Part shown: in pieces, positions 1-11,246 of the stretch
Position numbering within the stretch: the first letter of the stretch is position 1
How the letters are laid out: each line of letters begins with the position of its first letter
Source of the DNA: JBKQVT01 sp963727245
GTDB lineage: Bacteria > Planctomycetota > Planctomycetia > Pirellulales > Thermoguttaceae
Direction of reading: 5' to 3'
Length of the DNA stretch: 64,000 nucleotides
Assembly (NCBI GenBank): GCA_963727245.1
Contig: CAVSFO010000005.1
Location: 496,001-560,000 of the forward strand
Made by a program: the position numbers and the translations under genes
Notes under the pieces: generated by a model
Told to the model about the DNA's origin: nothing
Seen by the model: only the letters and a program-made list of their open reading frames with translations
Databases searched by the model: none

Positions 1-1524
1 GTGGCCCAGTTTCCCGGCGACCGCAACTGGGGTTATGACGGCGTTCATCCCTATGCCGTGCAGAACAGCTATGGAGGTCCGCGGGCCTTGCAGCGTTTGG
101 TCGATGCCGCCCATCGGCTCGGGCTGGCGGTGCTGCTGGACGTGGTCTATAACCACCTGGGCCCGGAGGGGAATTACCTGGCGAAGTTCGGGCCCTACTT
201 TTCCGACGGCTATCACACGCCCTGGGGCGGCTCGATCAATTTCGACGGTCCGGACAGCGACGCCGTGCGGCAGTTCATCATCGACAATGCCTGTGCATGG
301 GTGCGGGACTTCCATCTGGACGGCCTCCGTCTCGACGCGGTGCAAACCATCTACGACCGCAGCCCGCGTCACATCCTGGCCGACATCCAGGCCGCGGTTG
401 AGCAGGAAGCGGCTGCCGCCGGCCGCACCGTCCACGTCATCGCCGAAAGCAATCAGAACAACGTCCGCCTGGTGCAGCCGGCCGGATTGGGCGGCCACGG
501 GCTCTCGGGCGTCTGGAGCGACGATTTTCACCACAGCCTGCACGCTCTGCTGACCGGGCAACGCGACGGCTACTATCAGGACTTCGGCCTGCCGCAGCAC
601 TTGGCCAAGGCCCTGAGCGACGTTTTCGTCTACGACGGCTGCTACAGCTCGTTTCACCGCCGCCGGCACGGCAGCCGCGTCGGGGCGATGGAGCGGACGC
701 ATTTCGTCGTTTGCGTGCAGAACCACGACCAGTTGGGCAATTCGGCCAGCGGGGACCGCTTGGGGGCGGTGCTTCCGCCGCCGGCGCAGCGGCTGGCCTA
801 CGGCCTGCTCATGCTCTCGCCCTGCGTGCCGTTGTTGTTCATGGGAGAGGAGTACGGGGAGACCCGGCCGTTCCCCTTTTTCTGTTCGTTTGGCGATGCC
901 GCGCTGGCCCGCGCGGTGTGGCAAGGCCGTCGCCAGGAATTCGCCTCGCTGCGTTTCGCCTTGGGCATCGAGATCCCTGACCCGCAAGCCCCGGAGACCT
1001 TTGCCGCCGCCAAGCTCGCCTGGACGTGGCCGCCGGGCACGCCGCACGCCGAGCACCGGCAATTGTTCCAGGACATTTTGGCGGCCCGCCGCCATTGGCC
1101 GGCATTGCGCGACCGCCGGCACACGACTGCCGAACTGCTCGACAGTCCGGCAACGGCGGCCTTGTTGACCATCCGCCGCGGCCAGGCCGAGGAAGTGCTC
1201 GCCGTGGCGAACCTGACGCCGCGGGAAGTGCCGCTGCCGCCGTTGGACCTGGCCGGTCGCACGCCGGTCTTCAGCACCGAGGACGTTCGTTATGGCGGCG
1301 GCCGCGTCTGGCCGGCGGGTGCCGTCTGGGTTCAAGGGGGACAGTCCCATTTTCGCGGCGAAAGCGTCGGTCTCGAAGACGGCGCCCATGGCGCCGCGAA
1401 AATCGGGACAGTCCCCAGCGATCGCGTCGATTCCCTGCGTCCCTACGAACTGGTTGTTTTCGCCTCGGCGGGTTCCCTTGGTGAACGTCTGCCGCCGCGA
1501 GAAGGGCACGCTGAGGGACGCTGA
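1..1524 (+). CDS. treZ: malto-oligosyltrehalose trehalohydrolase, 5'-truncated by window edge
   Basis: Cytoplasmic GH13 enzyme that hydrolyses maltooligosyl-trehalose to release trehalose; partner of the treY product encoded one base downstream. The frame is open from base 1, and roughly the first 100-200 residues of a normal ~600-residue TreZ lie outside the window, so the GTG at base 1 is not taken as a start. Visible GH13 features: DVVYNHLGPEGNYL (region I), GLRLDAV with the nucleophile Asp, AESNQNN in the region of the acid/base Glu, and NHDQLGN near residue 240. The C-terminal beta domain is interrupted in frame at 1337-1416 by a palindromic repeat, adding about 27 residues close to the end; whether this tail is tolerated is unknown. 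Confidence 0.93.
   Translation: MAQFPGDRNWGYDGVHPYAVQNSYGGPRALQRLVDAAHRLGLAVLLDVVYNHLGPEGNYLAKFGPYFSDGYHTPWGGSINFDGPDSDAVRQFIIDNACAWVRDFHLDGLRLDAVQTIYDRSPRHILADIQAAVEQEAAAAGRTVHVIAESNQNNVRLVQPAGLGGHGLSGVWSDDFHHSLHALLTGQRDGYYQDFGLPQHLAKALSDVFVYDGCYSSFHRRRHGSRVGAMERTHFVVCVQNHDQLGNSASGDRLGAVLPPPAQRLAYGLLMLSPCVPLLFMGEEYGETRPFPFFCSFGDAALARAVWQGRRQEFASLRFALGIEIPDPQAPETFAAAKLAWTWPPGTPHAEHRQLFQDILAARRHWPALRDRRHTTAELLDSPATAALLTIRRGQAEEVLAVANLTPREVPLPPLDLAGRTPVFSTEDVRYGGGRVWPAGAVWVQGGQSHFRGESVGLEDGAHGAAKIGTVPSDRVDSLRPYELVVFASAGSLGERLPPREGHAEGR
1337..1416. repeat. palindromic repeat, family A, inside treZ
   Basis: Inverted repeat with arms beginning GGGGACAGTCCCATTTTCG and ending in its near complement, separated by a GC-rich spacer. 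It is read in frame by treZ. Related copies lie at 12263-12339 (diverged), 13694-13737, 54721-54764 and 63276-63318, with a bare core at 17833-17845. Confidence 0.85.
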
Positions 1525-1525
1525 G

Positions 1526-4500
1526 ATGACCGAGCCGATGGGCAACCTTTCCAGCTTGGGAGAATCCGTGGCCGGTGCCGTCGGGCGGCTCGTGGCCGAG
1601 CGGCATTGCCATCCGCTGGCAACCTACCGTCTCCAGTTCGCCGCCGGCGTGTTGACCTTTCGCGACGCGGCGGCCGTGGCGCCGTACCTCGACGAGTTGG
1701 GCGTCAGCCACGTCTATGCTTCTCCTTGCTTGAAGACCCGCTCCGGGAGCACGCACGGCTATGCCGTGGTGGATTTCGGGCAGCTCGACCCGGGACTGGG
1801 CAGCGGGGAGGACTATCATGCCCTGGTCGAGGCCCTGCACGGCCGCGGCCTGGGCCAGATCATCGACATCGTGTCGAACCACATGAGCGCGACTCCGGTC
1901 GAGAACCTCTGGTGGACCAACGTCCTGGAGAACGGTCCGGGCTCGCCTTATGCGGCCTATTTCGACGTCGATTGGCGCCCCGTCAAGGAGGAGCTGCAGA
2001 ACAAGGTCCTGCTGCCCATGCTGGGAGAGCAGTATGGGCAAGTCCTGGAAGCGGGAGAACTCCAATTGGAATTTCGCGACGGGGCCTTCTTCATCCGCTA
2101 CGGCCCGGCGCTGCTGCCGCTGGAGCCGCGGACCTACCCCATCGTCTTGGCCCATCGCCTGGACGAACTGAAGGCGACGCTGCCCTCCGAGTCGGAGACG
2201 TTGCGGGAATTGGAGAGCATTCTCACGGCGCTGGACCATCTGCCCGCATACACCGACGCCGACCCCGGCCGCGTCGCCGAGCGGCAGCGGGAGAAGGAGG
2301 TCGTCAAGGACCGGCTCCGCCGGCTGGCCGGCCGCTCGGCCGCCGTCGCCGGATTCATTGCCCGCAACGTGCAGGAGTTCAACGGTCGCCGCGAGGATCC
2401 GCACAGTTACGACCGCCTCGACAAGCTGCTGGACGCCCAGGTCTACCGGCTGGCGCACTGGAAGGCTGCCGCCGACGAGATCAACTACCGCCGCTTCTTC
2501 GACGTGAACGATCTGGCGGCCGTTTGCATGGAGGACCCCCAGGTCTTCCAGGAGAGCCACCGCCTGGTCTTCGATCTGCTGGTCCGCGGCGATGCCGACG
2601 CACTGCGCATCGATCACATCGACGGCCTCTACGACCCCATGGAATATCTGCGGCGGCTGCAATGGGGCTACGTTCGGGCCCTCGGGCGGGCGGAATTCCA
2701 GCACCTCGTCCTCTTTCCTGAACCCCACGACGGGCGGTCGCAAGTCTCGCACAGCCGGCCGGCCGCCGTCCCCTTGGAGAACCGGCACGAAACGTCCCCG
2801 GGCCGTGCCGCTGGGGACGATGCGGCGGAGAAGGCGAAGACGGACGAGAAAGCCTTGTGGGACGCGGCCCCGGACTGGAGCCAGGTCGAGCCGGCCTTCC
2901 TGCAAGCGGCCGCCGCGCACGGCGGCGATTTCTCACCGTCGCCCGCGGCTCTCTGTTGCGGCCGCAACGGCAGCCGACCAGGCCCCGGGGCAAGCCGACC
3001 AGCCGGAGGAAGTCCCGGCGGAAGGTCTCGCCGGCGCACGAATTCCGCTTTGCGTGGTCGTGGAAAAAATCCTCGGTCCCGAGGAACCCCTGCCAGAGCA
3101 CTGGCCCGTGGCGGGCACCACCGGCTATGACTTCCTCAATCACGTCAACGGGCTGTTCGTCGACTGGGCCGGATTGAGCGAGTTGGTCAAAGTGTACCAT
3201 CGCTTCACCGACCAGCGGCTCGACTTCCGCGAGGTCGCCTACCAGTCCAAGCTGCTGATTTTGCGGGCGACTATGGCCAGCGAGGTCCACTTGCTGGCGC
3301 ACCGGCTCAATCGCATCTCGCGGCGGCACCGGCGGTCGCGCGACTTCACGCTCAACGCCCTCCGGGGGGCGCTGCGCGAGATCCTCGCCTGCTTTCCCGT
3401 CTATCGCACCTATATCCACGAGGGCCACGTCTCCGAGCGCGACCGGCAGTTCGTCGGCCGCGCCGTGGCCCAGGCCAAGCGCCGCAACCCCAACGTGAAC
3501 GCCGCCGTGTTCGACTTCATCCGCGACGTGCTGCTGCTGCAGCTCCCGCCGCCGCTGGACGAGGCCGACCGGCAGGAGCGGGAATTGTTCGTGGGCCGCT
3601 TCCAGCAGGCCACCAGCCCGGTGATGGCCAAGGGGATCGAGGACACCGCCTTTTATCGCTACTTCCCGCTGGCGTCGCTCAACGAGGTGGGCGGCGGCCC
3701 GGCCCGCGGCCCCACGGCCCTGGAAGACTTCCATCGCCAGAACCTCGACCGCCAGGCCCGCTGGCCGCGGTCGCTGCTGGCCAGCAGCACCCACGACGTC
3801 AAGCGGAGTGAAGACACGCGAGCGCGGATCAACGTCCTTTCCGAGGTCCCGCACCGCTGGCGGACAGCCTTGAATCGCTGGGCGCGGCTGAACCGGCGGC
3901 ACCGCCGCGAGGTGGACGGCCTGCCGGCCCCCAGCCGCAACGACGAATACCTGTTCTACCAGAGCCTGCTGGGGGTCTGGCCGCTCTCGGAGCCGGACCG
4001 GGACGCCAGTTTGCAGCTTACCCAGCGCATGCAGGCGTACATGGAGAAGGCCACCCGCGAGGCCAAGGTCAACACCAACTGGATCAATCCCAACTCCAGC
4101 TACGACACCGCGGTCCGCGAGTTCATCGCCGCCGTCCTGGCCGTCCAGGCGAAGAACCGCTTCCTCGGCGAATTCCGCCGCTTCCACGAACAGGTCGTCA
4201 ACTGGGGACTCTACAGCTCGCTCTCCCAGGTGCTGCTGAAACTCGCCTCGCCGGGCGTGCCCGACATCTACCAGGGCCAGGAATTCTGGGACTTCAGCCT
4301 GGTAGACCCCGACAATCGGCGGCCGGTCGATTTCGCCGTTCGCCGTGAGCTGTTGGCGGAGCTCCAGCGCGACGCCGGCCGCAGTGACGAGTCGCTCTTG
4401 ACGCTGGCCCGGCAACTTGGCCGTGAGCCCCGCGACCCGCGGCTGAAGCTGTTCGTCACCTGGATGGCGCTAGGCTTCCGGCGCCAAGCGGCCGATCTCT

Positions 4501-4838
4501 TCCGCCACGGAGAGTACCTTCCGCTGGACGCCTGGGGCGCGCGGGCGAAGCACGTTTGTGCCTTCGCGCGGCGGCTGGGCGAGCCGTGGCAGGTCGCGAT
4601 CGTGGTGGCGCCTCGGCTGCTGGCCCATTTGACGCCGCTGGCGGAAGGCGCCGCGCTGCCGCCGCCGCCGCTGGGCGAGGCGATTTGGGAGGACACACGC
4701 CTGGTGCTCGGCGACGTGGCCGCAGCGCCGCTGCGGAACGTATTTACGGGCCGGGTTTGCGTACCCGTGGACGGCGACCTGCCGTTGGCGGCGGTACTGG
4801 CTGATTTTCCCGTGGCCTTGCTGACCAGCATGCCGTAG
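1526..4838 (+). CDS. treY: malto-oligosyltrehalose synthase (apparent frameshift near 2940-3000)
   Basis: Converts the reducing end of maltodextrin into a trehalosyl unit; acts with TreZ. The ATG at 1526 follows the treZ stop by one base, implying translational coupling. First part (frame of 1526): TYRLQF, IDIVSNHMS and ALRIDHIDGLYDP. Second part (next frame, to 4838): VVEKILGPEEPLPEHWPVAG, AGTTGYDF, MAKGIEDTAFYRY, STHDVKRSEDTRARI and GVPDIYQGQEFWDFSLVDPDNRRP, all classic TreY. The frame changes inside a hydrophilic segment of about 130 residues (roughly 2670-3050) that separates two conserved blocks normally close together. So the gene has both an unusual insertion and an indel within it. 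The indel could be an assembly error; the insertion looks real. Confidence 0.9.
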
Positions 4839-4869
4839 CGGCGAAAGGGTCGACGACGAGAAGCACTGG

Positions 4870-6213
4870 TCACACGGTCGCCAGTACCGCCGCGGCGGAG
4901 TCGCAGAGCCGCCGGGCCTCCGCCTCTGTCGGCGCCTCGGCAATGGCGCGCACCGTCGGCTCCGTGTTGCTGCCGCGGACCAACAGCCAACGGTCGGGCC
5001 AGTCCAGCCGCAGGCCGTCGAGCCGGTCCGCCTCGGCGGCGGGAAAATGCTCCTCCAACGCGTCGAGGGCCGCCGGGAGCCTCTCTTTCGCCAGCGAAAC
5101 CTTGGTCTTCACAATGTGATAGCGCGGCAGCTCGGCCGCCAGTTGACTGATCGTCAACTGCCGTTGGGCCATCGCGTCCAAGAGCAGGGCCATGCCGGCG
5201 AAGCTGTCGCGGACCATGCCGACGCGCGGGTCGATCGGCCCGCCGTTCCCCTCGCCGCCGAAGAGGGCCTTGTGCTCGATCATGGCGTCGACGACGTTCG
5301 CCTCACCCACCGCCGAGCGGACCAAGGGCACCCCGTGCCGCAGGGCGACGTCCTCCGACATGCGGCTGCTGGCGCAATTGATCACAATCGGCCCCCGCCG
5401 CCGCCGCAGCACGTGCTCGACGCACAGCGCCACCGTATACTCCTCGCCCAGGTAGCGGCCACACTCGTCGATCACCGCCAGCCGGTCGGCGTCGGGGTCC
5501 TGGCAGAAGCCCAGGGCGGCGGCGGCCGCGGGCACGGCCGCCAGCACGCCGGAGAGGTTCTCCGCGGTGGGCTCCGGCGGGTGCTGGAACTGGCCGTCGG
5601 TGATTTCGCCGAGCATGGTCACGCGGCAGTGGAGCGATTCCAGCAGCCGGCGGCCCAGCGGGCTGCCCGCGCCGCGGTTGGAATCCAGCAACACCGGGAA
5701 GCGGCAACCGCGAATCCGCTCCACGTCGACCGTGGCCAGGACCGCTTCGAGGTGGCAGGAGAGCGTATCGGCGACGATCTGCCCCACGCCGGACTGCCCC
5801 CCGGCGGCCCGCTCGACTGCGGACCCGCGGTATCGCTCCAAGACCTGTTGGCCCAACTCAGCCGGCAGCACGCGTCCTTGGGCTGAGAAGAGCTTGATGC
5901 CGTTATAAGGGGACGGATTATGGCTGGCGGTGATGGCGATGCCGCCCGCCGCCTGAAGATGGCGCACCAACACGCCGGTGGTGGGCGTGGCCAGGATGCC
6001 GGCATCGAGGGTGGTCCGTCCCGCCGCCTGGAGGCCGGCCTGAATCGCGGCGGAAAGCATTTCGCCGGAGGGGCGGCTGTCGCGGCCGATGAGGATCGCC
6101 CCCGCCGGGGCCAGGGCCGCAAAGGCCGCGGCATAGCGAACGGCCACCTCGGGCGTCAAGGTCTCGCCGACGACGCCCCGCAGTCCGGAAACGCTGATGA
6201 TCGGCTCGGCCAC
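4870..6213 (-). CDS. glmM: phosphoglucosamine mutase-type phosphohexomutase
   Basis: Alpha-D-phosphohexomutase of about 447 residues, most like GlmM, which makes glucosamine-1-phosphate for UDP-GlcNAc. Visible: GLRGVVGETLTP at the N-terminus, the phosphoserine loop ITASHNPSPYNGIK, metal loop DPDADRL, sugar loop GGEGNGGPIDPR and phosphate-binding RGSNTEPTVR near the end. The GTG at 6213 is preferred because AAAGGGG lies about 6 bases upstream; an in-frame TTG at 6255 is less likely. It is convergent with treY and divergent from another phosphohexomutase. A phosphomannomutase/phosphoglucomutase role cannot be excluded. Confidence 0.82.
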   Translation of the reverse strand: MAEPIISVSGLRGVVGETLTPEVAVRYAAAFAALAPAGAILIGRDSRPSGEMLSAAIQAGLQAAGRTTLDAGILATPTTGVLVRHLQAAGGIAITASHNPSPYNGIKLFSAQGRVLPAELGQQVLERYRGSAVERAAGGQSGVGQIVADTLSCHLEAVLATVDVERIRGCRFPVLLDSNRGAGSPLGRRLLESLHCRVTMLGEITDGQFQHPPEPTAENLSGVLAAVPAAAAALGFCQDPDADRLAVIDECGRYLGEEYTVALCVEHVLRRRRGPIVINCASSRMSEDVALRHGVPLVRSAVGEANVVDAMIEHKALFGGEGNGGPIDPRVGMVRDSFAGMALLLDAMAQRQLTISQLAAELPRYHIVKTKVSLAKERLPAALDALEEHFPAAEADRLDGLRLDWPDRWLLVRGSNTEPTVRAIAEAPTEAEARRLCDSAAAVLATV

Positions 6214-6328
6214 GGCGTCGCCCCTTTGCTCTTGAAAAACCCGGCGAGCAGGCAAAAATTCCTATCGCAGTATAAGCGGCGGGGCGGGCCGAGGAAAGGG
6301 CCTTCCCTTGGGCGTGCTATCCTTTACA

Positions 6329-8143
6329 ATGGCAGCCATCATGGACATGAAAATCGCTCTTGCACAATTGGACGCCGCCGCGGCCGGGGGCAAGCTCTCG
6401 CCGGCCGCCGCCGCCAACATCCGCACCTGGCTCAGCGAGCCCTATCTGGCCGAGTACGCCCCGCAGGTGGCCGGGCACCTCGCCGCCGGCCAGTGGCAGC
6501 AGCTCGAAGAGGCCTTTTGGACGACCATTCCCTTCGGCACCGGCGGGCGGCGCGGCAAGATGTACCCCATCGGCTGCAACGCCATCAACGATCGCACCAT
6601 CGGCGAGAGCGCCCGCGGGCTGGCCGATTACGTCAAGGACCAGGTCCGCGGCAAGCCGCTGTCCTGCGCCATCGCCTACGATACCCGGCACCGCTCGCGG
6701 CAGTTTGCCGAGCTATCGGCCGAGATCATGGCGGCCGCCGGCTACCAGGTCTTCTTCCTCGACGGCTATCGGAGCACGCCGGAACTGTCGTTCGCCGTCC
6801 GCTATAAGAAGTGCGATTGCGGCATCATCATCACCGCCAGCCATAACCCGCCGGCCGACAACGCCGTCAAGGTCTACTGGTCCACGGGCGGCCAACTGCT
6901 GCCGCCGCACGACGAGGAGTGCATCGACTACGTCGGGAAGGTCACTTGGATCGAGCGGATCGCGTTCCAGGAGGGGCTGCGGACGGGCAAGATCGTCTAT
7001 TGCCAGGAAGAAGTTGACGCAGCCTTCATCCGCGCGGTGGTCCGGCAAAGCATGCCGGGCCCGCGGCAACTGAAAATCCTCTATTCGCCGCTCCATGGGG
7101 TGGGCCAGTCGGCGGTGGTTCCGGCGCTGGCGGCGGCCGGCTTCCGCAACGTCGAGGTGTTCGGTCCGCAGGCCGCGCCCGACGGCGATTTTCCCAACGT
7201 CCCCAAGCACGTCGCCAATCCCGAGAACGCCGCGGTGTTCGACGCCATGATCGAGTACGGCAAGCCGGCGGGGGTCGATCTGATCCTGGCGACCGATCCC
7301 GACTGCGACCGCCTGGGCTGTGCCGCCCCGGTGTCGGCCCGTCCCGGCGCCGCTTGGGCCACGCTCACCGGAAACCAGATCGGCTCGCTGTTGACCGACT
7401 ATCTGCTCTCGGCGCGGCGGGCCGCCGGCCGGCTGGGACCGCGGAACTACATCGTCAAGACCCTGGTCACCACCGAGTTGATGCGCCGCATCGCCGACAG
7501 TTACCAGGTGCAGACGGCCGGCAACTTGCTGGTCGGCTTCAAGTACATCGGCGGCGAGATGGACCGCCGCGGCCCGGCGGATTTCGTCTTCGGGGCCGAG
7601 GAGTCCTACGGCTTCCTGGCCGGCAACCACGTCCGCGACAAGGACGGCGCAGTGGCAGCCATGTTGCTGGCCGAGCTGGCGGCCCGCTTAAAGGCCGACG
7701 GGCGGACGCTCTTCGAGCAGCTCGACGTGTTGTTCCGCCGGCACGGCTGCCATGCCGAGAGCCAGCTCTCCGTGCAGATGCCGGGCGAGCAGGGCATGGA
7801 CGACATGAAGGCCCTCATGGCCGGCTTCCGCAGCCATCCCCCCGCCGCCATCGCCGGCATGGACGTGATCCAAGTGCGGGATTATCTCCACGGCACCGTG
7901 GCCGCGCCGGGCGGCCCGCCCCGGCCGCTCGATGGACCGGTCGGCGACCTGATCTTTTTCGATTTGCAGCCCGCGGGCAACTATGTGGCCGTGCGGCCGT
8001 CGGGGACGGAGCCCAAGGTGAAGTTCTACATGTTCGCCTTCGACCCGCCCGCGGCCGGCGCGGACCTGGCCGCCACCAAGGCCGCCCAGGCCGATCGATT
8101 GCGCGCGATGGAGGCCGACCTGCGGTCGATCGCGGGGGTGTGA
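6329..8143 (+). CDS. phosphoglucomutase/phosphomannomutase family protein
   Basis: About 604-residue alpha-D-phosphohexomutase, longer than the neighbour and like PgcA-type phosphoglucomutases. Shows IPFGTGGRRGKMYPIGCNAI, the active-site TASHNPPADNAVKVYW, metal loop TDPDCDRLG, sugar-binding GAEESYGFLAGNHVRDKDG and C-terminal RPSGTEPKVKFYMF. Likely interconverts hexose 1- and 6-phosphates for glycogen/trehalose or surface-sugar metabolism. The start is uncertain: ATG codons lie at 6329, 6341 and 6347. A GC-rich inverted repeat at about 8150-8190 may end transcription from both sides. Confidence 0.85.
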   Translation: MAAIMDMKIALAQLDAAAAGGKLSPAAAANIRTWLSEPYLAEYAPQVAGHLAAGQWQQLEEAFWTTIPFGTGGRRGKMYPIGCNAINDRTIGESARGLADYVKDQVRGKPLSCAIAYDTRHRSRQFAELSAEIMAAAGYQVFFLDGYRSTPELSFAVRYKKCDCGIIITASHNPPADNAVKVYWSTGGQLLPPHDEECIDYVGKVTWIERIAFQEGLRTGKIVYCQEEVDAAFIRAVVRQSMPGPRQLKILYSPLHGVGQSAVVPALAAAGFRNVEVFGPQAAPDGDFPNVPKHVANPENAAVFDAMIEYGKPAGVDLILATDPDCDRLGCAAPVSARPGAAWATLTGNQIGSLLTDYLLSARRAAGRLGPRNYIVKTLVTTELMRRIADSYQVQTAGNLLVGFKYIGGEMDRRGPADFVFGAEESYGFLAGNHVRDKDGAVAAMLLAELAARLKADGRTLFEQLDVLFRRHGCHAESQLSVQMPGEQGMDDMKALMAGFRSHPPAAIAGMDVIQVRDYLHGTVAAPGGPPRPLDGPVGDLIFFDLQPAGNYVAVRPSGTEPKVKFYMFAFDPPAAGADLAATKAAQADRLRAMEADLRSIAGV

Positions 8144-8181
8144 CGGCGGTAAGGTCAGACGCCTGCCGGCACCAGGCCGGC

Positions 8182-10909
8182 TTACCTTCGCAGCAGGGGC
8201 GGCCGGGCGGCGACGCGCCGCACGCCCAAGGCCACGCCGATCCAACCGTCGTCGATCACAAACTGCGTGATCCCCAGGTCGCGGAGCGCGGGATCGGTGG
8301 TCAGCCGCTCGGGCATGAGGCTCCAGGGCGTTCGCTTGGAAAAAGCGTGGGAGAAGATGCCGCGCAGGGCGATCTGCGCGCCGGTGCTGAGGCGCTGGCC
8401 GCTCAGTTGAATGACGCCGTCGCGGACCAACTCGGCCGCACGGCCGCTGATCTCCGGGGCGTAGAAGGCGCGGACCTGGAAATTCTTCCACCTCCGCTCG
8501 CCCTTGGCGAGCTTGACGACCGACACGGACAATTCCAGCCGGCCTTCGGCGCAGCGCACCCGCACGGCGTCCTTGGGGGCGAACGTGATCGACACGTCGT
8601 CGTGATCGGGGTTGTCGTCGGCGGGTTCCGGGCGGCTGAGGCAGCGGGCGACGTGGCGGGAAAGCTCGGGCAGCGTAAAGGTGCGACCGTCCAACGCCAG
8701 CCGCTCGATCACGTTGTTGAGCACCGACTGGTCGATCTGAAAGCTGGCCAGGCTGTCGGCCGGCGCCTGCGGCCGCGGCGTGTGGCTGCCCAACTGCTCC
8801 TGGGCCGCCAGCCGAATCCGCATGATCACGCGCTGATCGGTGGTCTGGGCGGCGATCATCGCCGGCTCCAGCGCCAGCACGTCCAGCGGGTCGAACACCT
8901 TCTCCTGCAGCCGGCGGGCGAGCAGCCCGAAACGGGCCGCGCTCTCGGCGTCGATCCGCGTCCGCGCCTTGGCCGCCAGCTTCTCTTTCACCTCGCGGCT
9001 GAGTTCCGGCTCCTTCTGCTCGTGCTGCGAGCGGGCGACGCCCTGGGCAAGCTGGTTCACCAGCGGAATGCCGTCGAAATCGGTCTGCACGTCCCGCAGC
9101 GTGGTCTTGTTGTAGACCTCGACTTGGGTCTGCCCCAGGCGGATGCCCGCCAGATCGACTTCCAGCGGCTTCAGGGCGGTGTACATCGAATCGGTGTCGT
9201 TGATGAACGTCGCCGGGCCGCTGGTGGCCGAGGTCAGCGAGGAGACGCGGCCGCTGACCTGCAACGCCAACAGGACGCGGCTCGGATTGGGCGACAGCAG
9301 CACCCGCACCGTGGTCGAGGTCGTGCTCTGGCCGTGGACCGGCACTCCCAGCAGGGTATCGTCCACGTCGCCATGCTCGGGACCGCGCTTGGGAATCAGC
9401 CGATTCAACAGTTCGGCGCTGACCGCCATGCGGACATTGGCGTTGCGATAGTGGGCCGCGATCGGCTGCGCCGAGCTGGCGGCTCGGCTCCGCCGGCGAG
9501 AGGTCCAACCAGCGGCAATCGCGGGCCAGCAGCCGCGCGTCGGCGCCCAGGCCGGTCTGCTCGTAACGCTCCAGGCGCTGCAAGAGCACGGCGCTGTCGA
9601 CCGCCCTGGCAGTGTGGCGCAGCAGTTGTTGCCGCAAGGCCTCGATCGGCCCGCTGGAAATTAACTCCCGCTGCGGGAGCGTCATGCCGGGGGCCTCCAG
9701 CCGATTGAGGATCGCCTCGGCCAGCGGGCCAGGGACGCGATCCTGCCGCGGACCGCGCCGCGCGAGCCAGTCCCGCAGCTTGTCCAAATCGAGGAACCTC
9801 TCCCATGCTTCGTGCTCGGGTCGATTGTGGAGCAGGTCGTCGACGGCCGCCAGGCACGCGGCCACGGCCTGCGGATCAACGTCCGGCAGCGCCGCTGCCG
9901 CCCGGCCCGGCACTTCGACCTGGCAAACGTGCTGCCACACGTCGACCCGCCGCCCGAGGCCATGTTCGGCGCGAGACAAGTTCTGCAGCGTCGTCTTGTC
10001 CATGACCAAGGCTTCCAGTGGAGTCGCTTCCGCCACCGCCGCTTCCAACTGCTGCAGCGTCCTGGCCGCCTCCGCGGACCGCCGGGACATCTCGGGCCCC
10101 AGCTTCCGAACCAGCCGGGCGGACCGCACCGCCCAGCGGCCGGTCGCCGGGTGGGAAGCCAACTCGTCAAGTTGCGACAAGAGGGTCTCGGGTTCCGGCC
10201 AGGCAAACGGCGGCCTCACCTCGACAGCCGCGGGCTTTGGCCCGGACGCCTGCGGAGCGACAGCCTTGGGGAAGTCTTCCAAGATCGCCTCGCCGGGCGG
10301 ATTGCCCTTCTTCTCGCCCTCGTCGGCAGCGACTGCCGTTCCGGCTTTGGCAAACGCCGGGCCGGCTGCCGGCTCGGGGCTCGGCTGGGATACCGACTCC
10401 GAACGGGACTGAGGCTGGGGAGCCACCGGGCCGCCCAGGGAATCGGCCGCAGGCCCCTCATCCGTGACCGGCGGCAGACGCAATACGGTCGCGGAGTCGT
10501 CGGCCGGCGCGGGCGCTTCGTGGACGATTACCGCCGGGCGGGCCTCGGCGACAGCACTCGGGGCGGCCGGCTTGGGGGAAGACACCAACAGCAACCGCAT
10601 CGGCACCCGGGGCGGCTGGGGAGCAGCGACCGCCTCGGCTGGCCGCTTCGGAGGCTGATCGGCTGGCTTGGCCGGCTTAGCGGGCGGCGATGTTCTGGGC
10701 GAATCAGGGTGCGGCAGATGCGTCTGCCGCGAAGGTGTTAATGTGCGTCGTGTGGGGCGTATGACATCTGTGGGAGGATTGGGTTGACTCACCAGCGCCT
10801 GCGGTTGAGCCACCCGCTCCCAACTGCGCGGCGACTCTACGGCCAAGATGAAAAGGCACACCAGAACGCCGAAGATAGGCCAACTTAAATCCAGTTGCTT
10901 GCGCACCAT
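8182..10909 (-). CDS. membrane-anchored planctomycete hypothetical protein (frameshift near 9480)
   Basis: Not recognised as a characterised family. The ATG at 10909 has GAGGGG upstream. The product begins with a short basic stretch and one transmembrane helix (about residues 9-25). A long Pro/Ala-rich low-complexity region follows to about residue 230, then a helical region with conserved Trp and Leu. Near 9480 the frame shifts; the C-terminal ~415 residues continue in another frame to the stop at 8182 (YNKTTLRDVQTDFDGIPLVN, then LDVLALEPA). Both halves look coding and the shift sits in a GC-rich run, so an indel in one ~909-residue gene is more likely than two genes. The large C-terminal part is probably periplasmic; no function is proposed. 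Confidence 0.6.
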
Positions 10910-11246
10910 CTTGCTCCCCTCGGTCACAGCCTGGCAAGGCAACAACGTCACGCATCGGACTAGATCGGCCGCGCGGATTGAGAGAATGGACAATCTTTTC
11001 CGCTGGCAACGAATAGGATGAGAATAACGAAGATAGGAGGGATGGGAAGAGAGAAGGCGGAAGGCGGAAGGCGGAGGGGGGAAGGCGGAAGGGGGAAGGC
11101 GGAAGGGGGAAGGATGACCGTGGGTGGCCCCGATAGCTCTGCTATCGCACACGGCGAAGCCGCACGAGGTGCTTCGATACGCCACCGGCACCTCTCGTGC
11201 CTGCGGCACCCTGATAGCGAAGCTATCGGGGCCACCCGTAGCGGGC
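10910..11246. other. intergenic region with purine-rich tandem repeats and a palindrome
   Basis: No convincing gene. It holds a GGCGGAA-type purine-rich tandem array at about 11044-11115. An inverted repeat follows, with 17-bp arms at 11122-11138 (starting GGGTGGCCCCGATAGCT) and 11221-11237. A shorter relative of the palindrome lies at about 21333-21361. Confidence 0.7.

Noticed and set aside
1271..2920. Long minus-strand frame opposite treY
   Set aside because: Antisense shadow of a high-GC gene; no motif and conflicts with clear TreY motifs.
7354..9708. 784-residue plus-strand frame
   Set aside because: Runs through the phosphohexomutase 3' end and antisense of the following gene; no family features.
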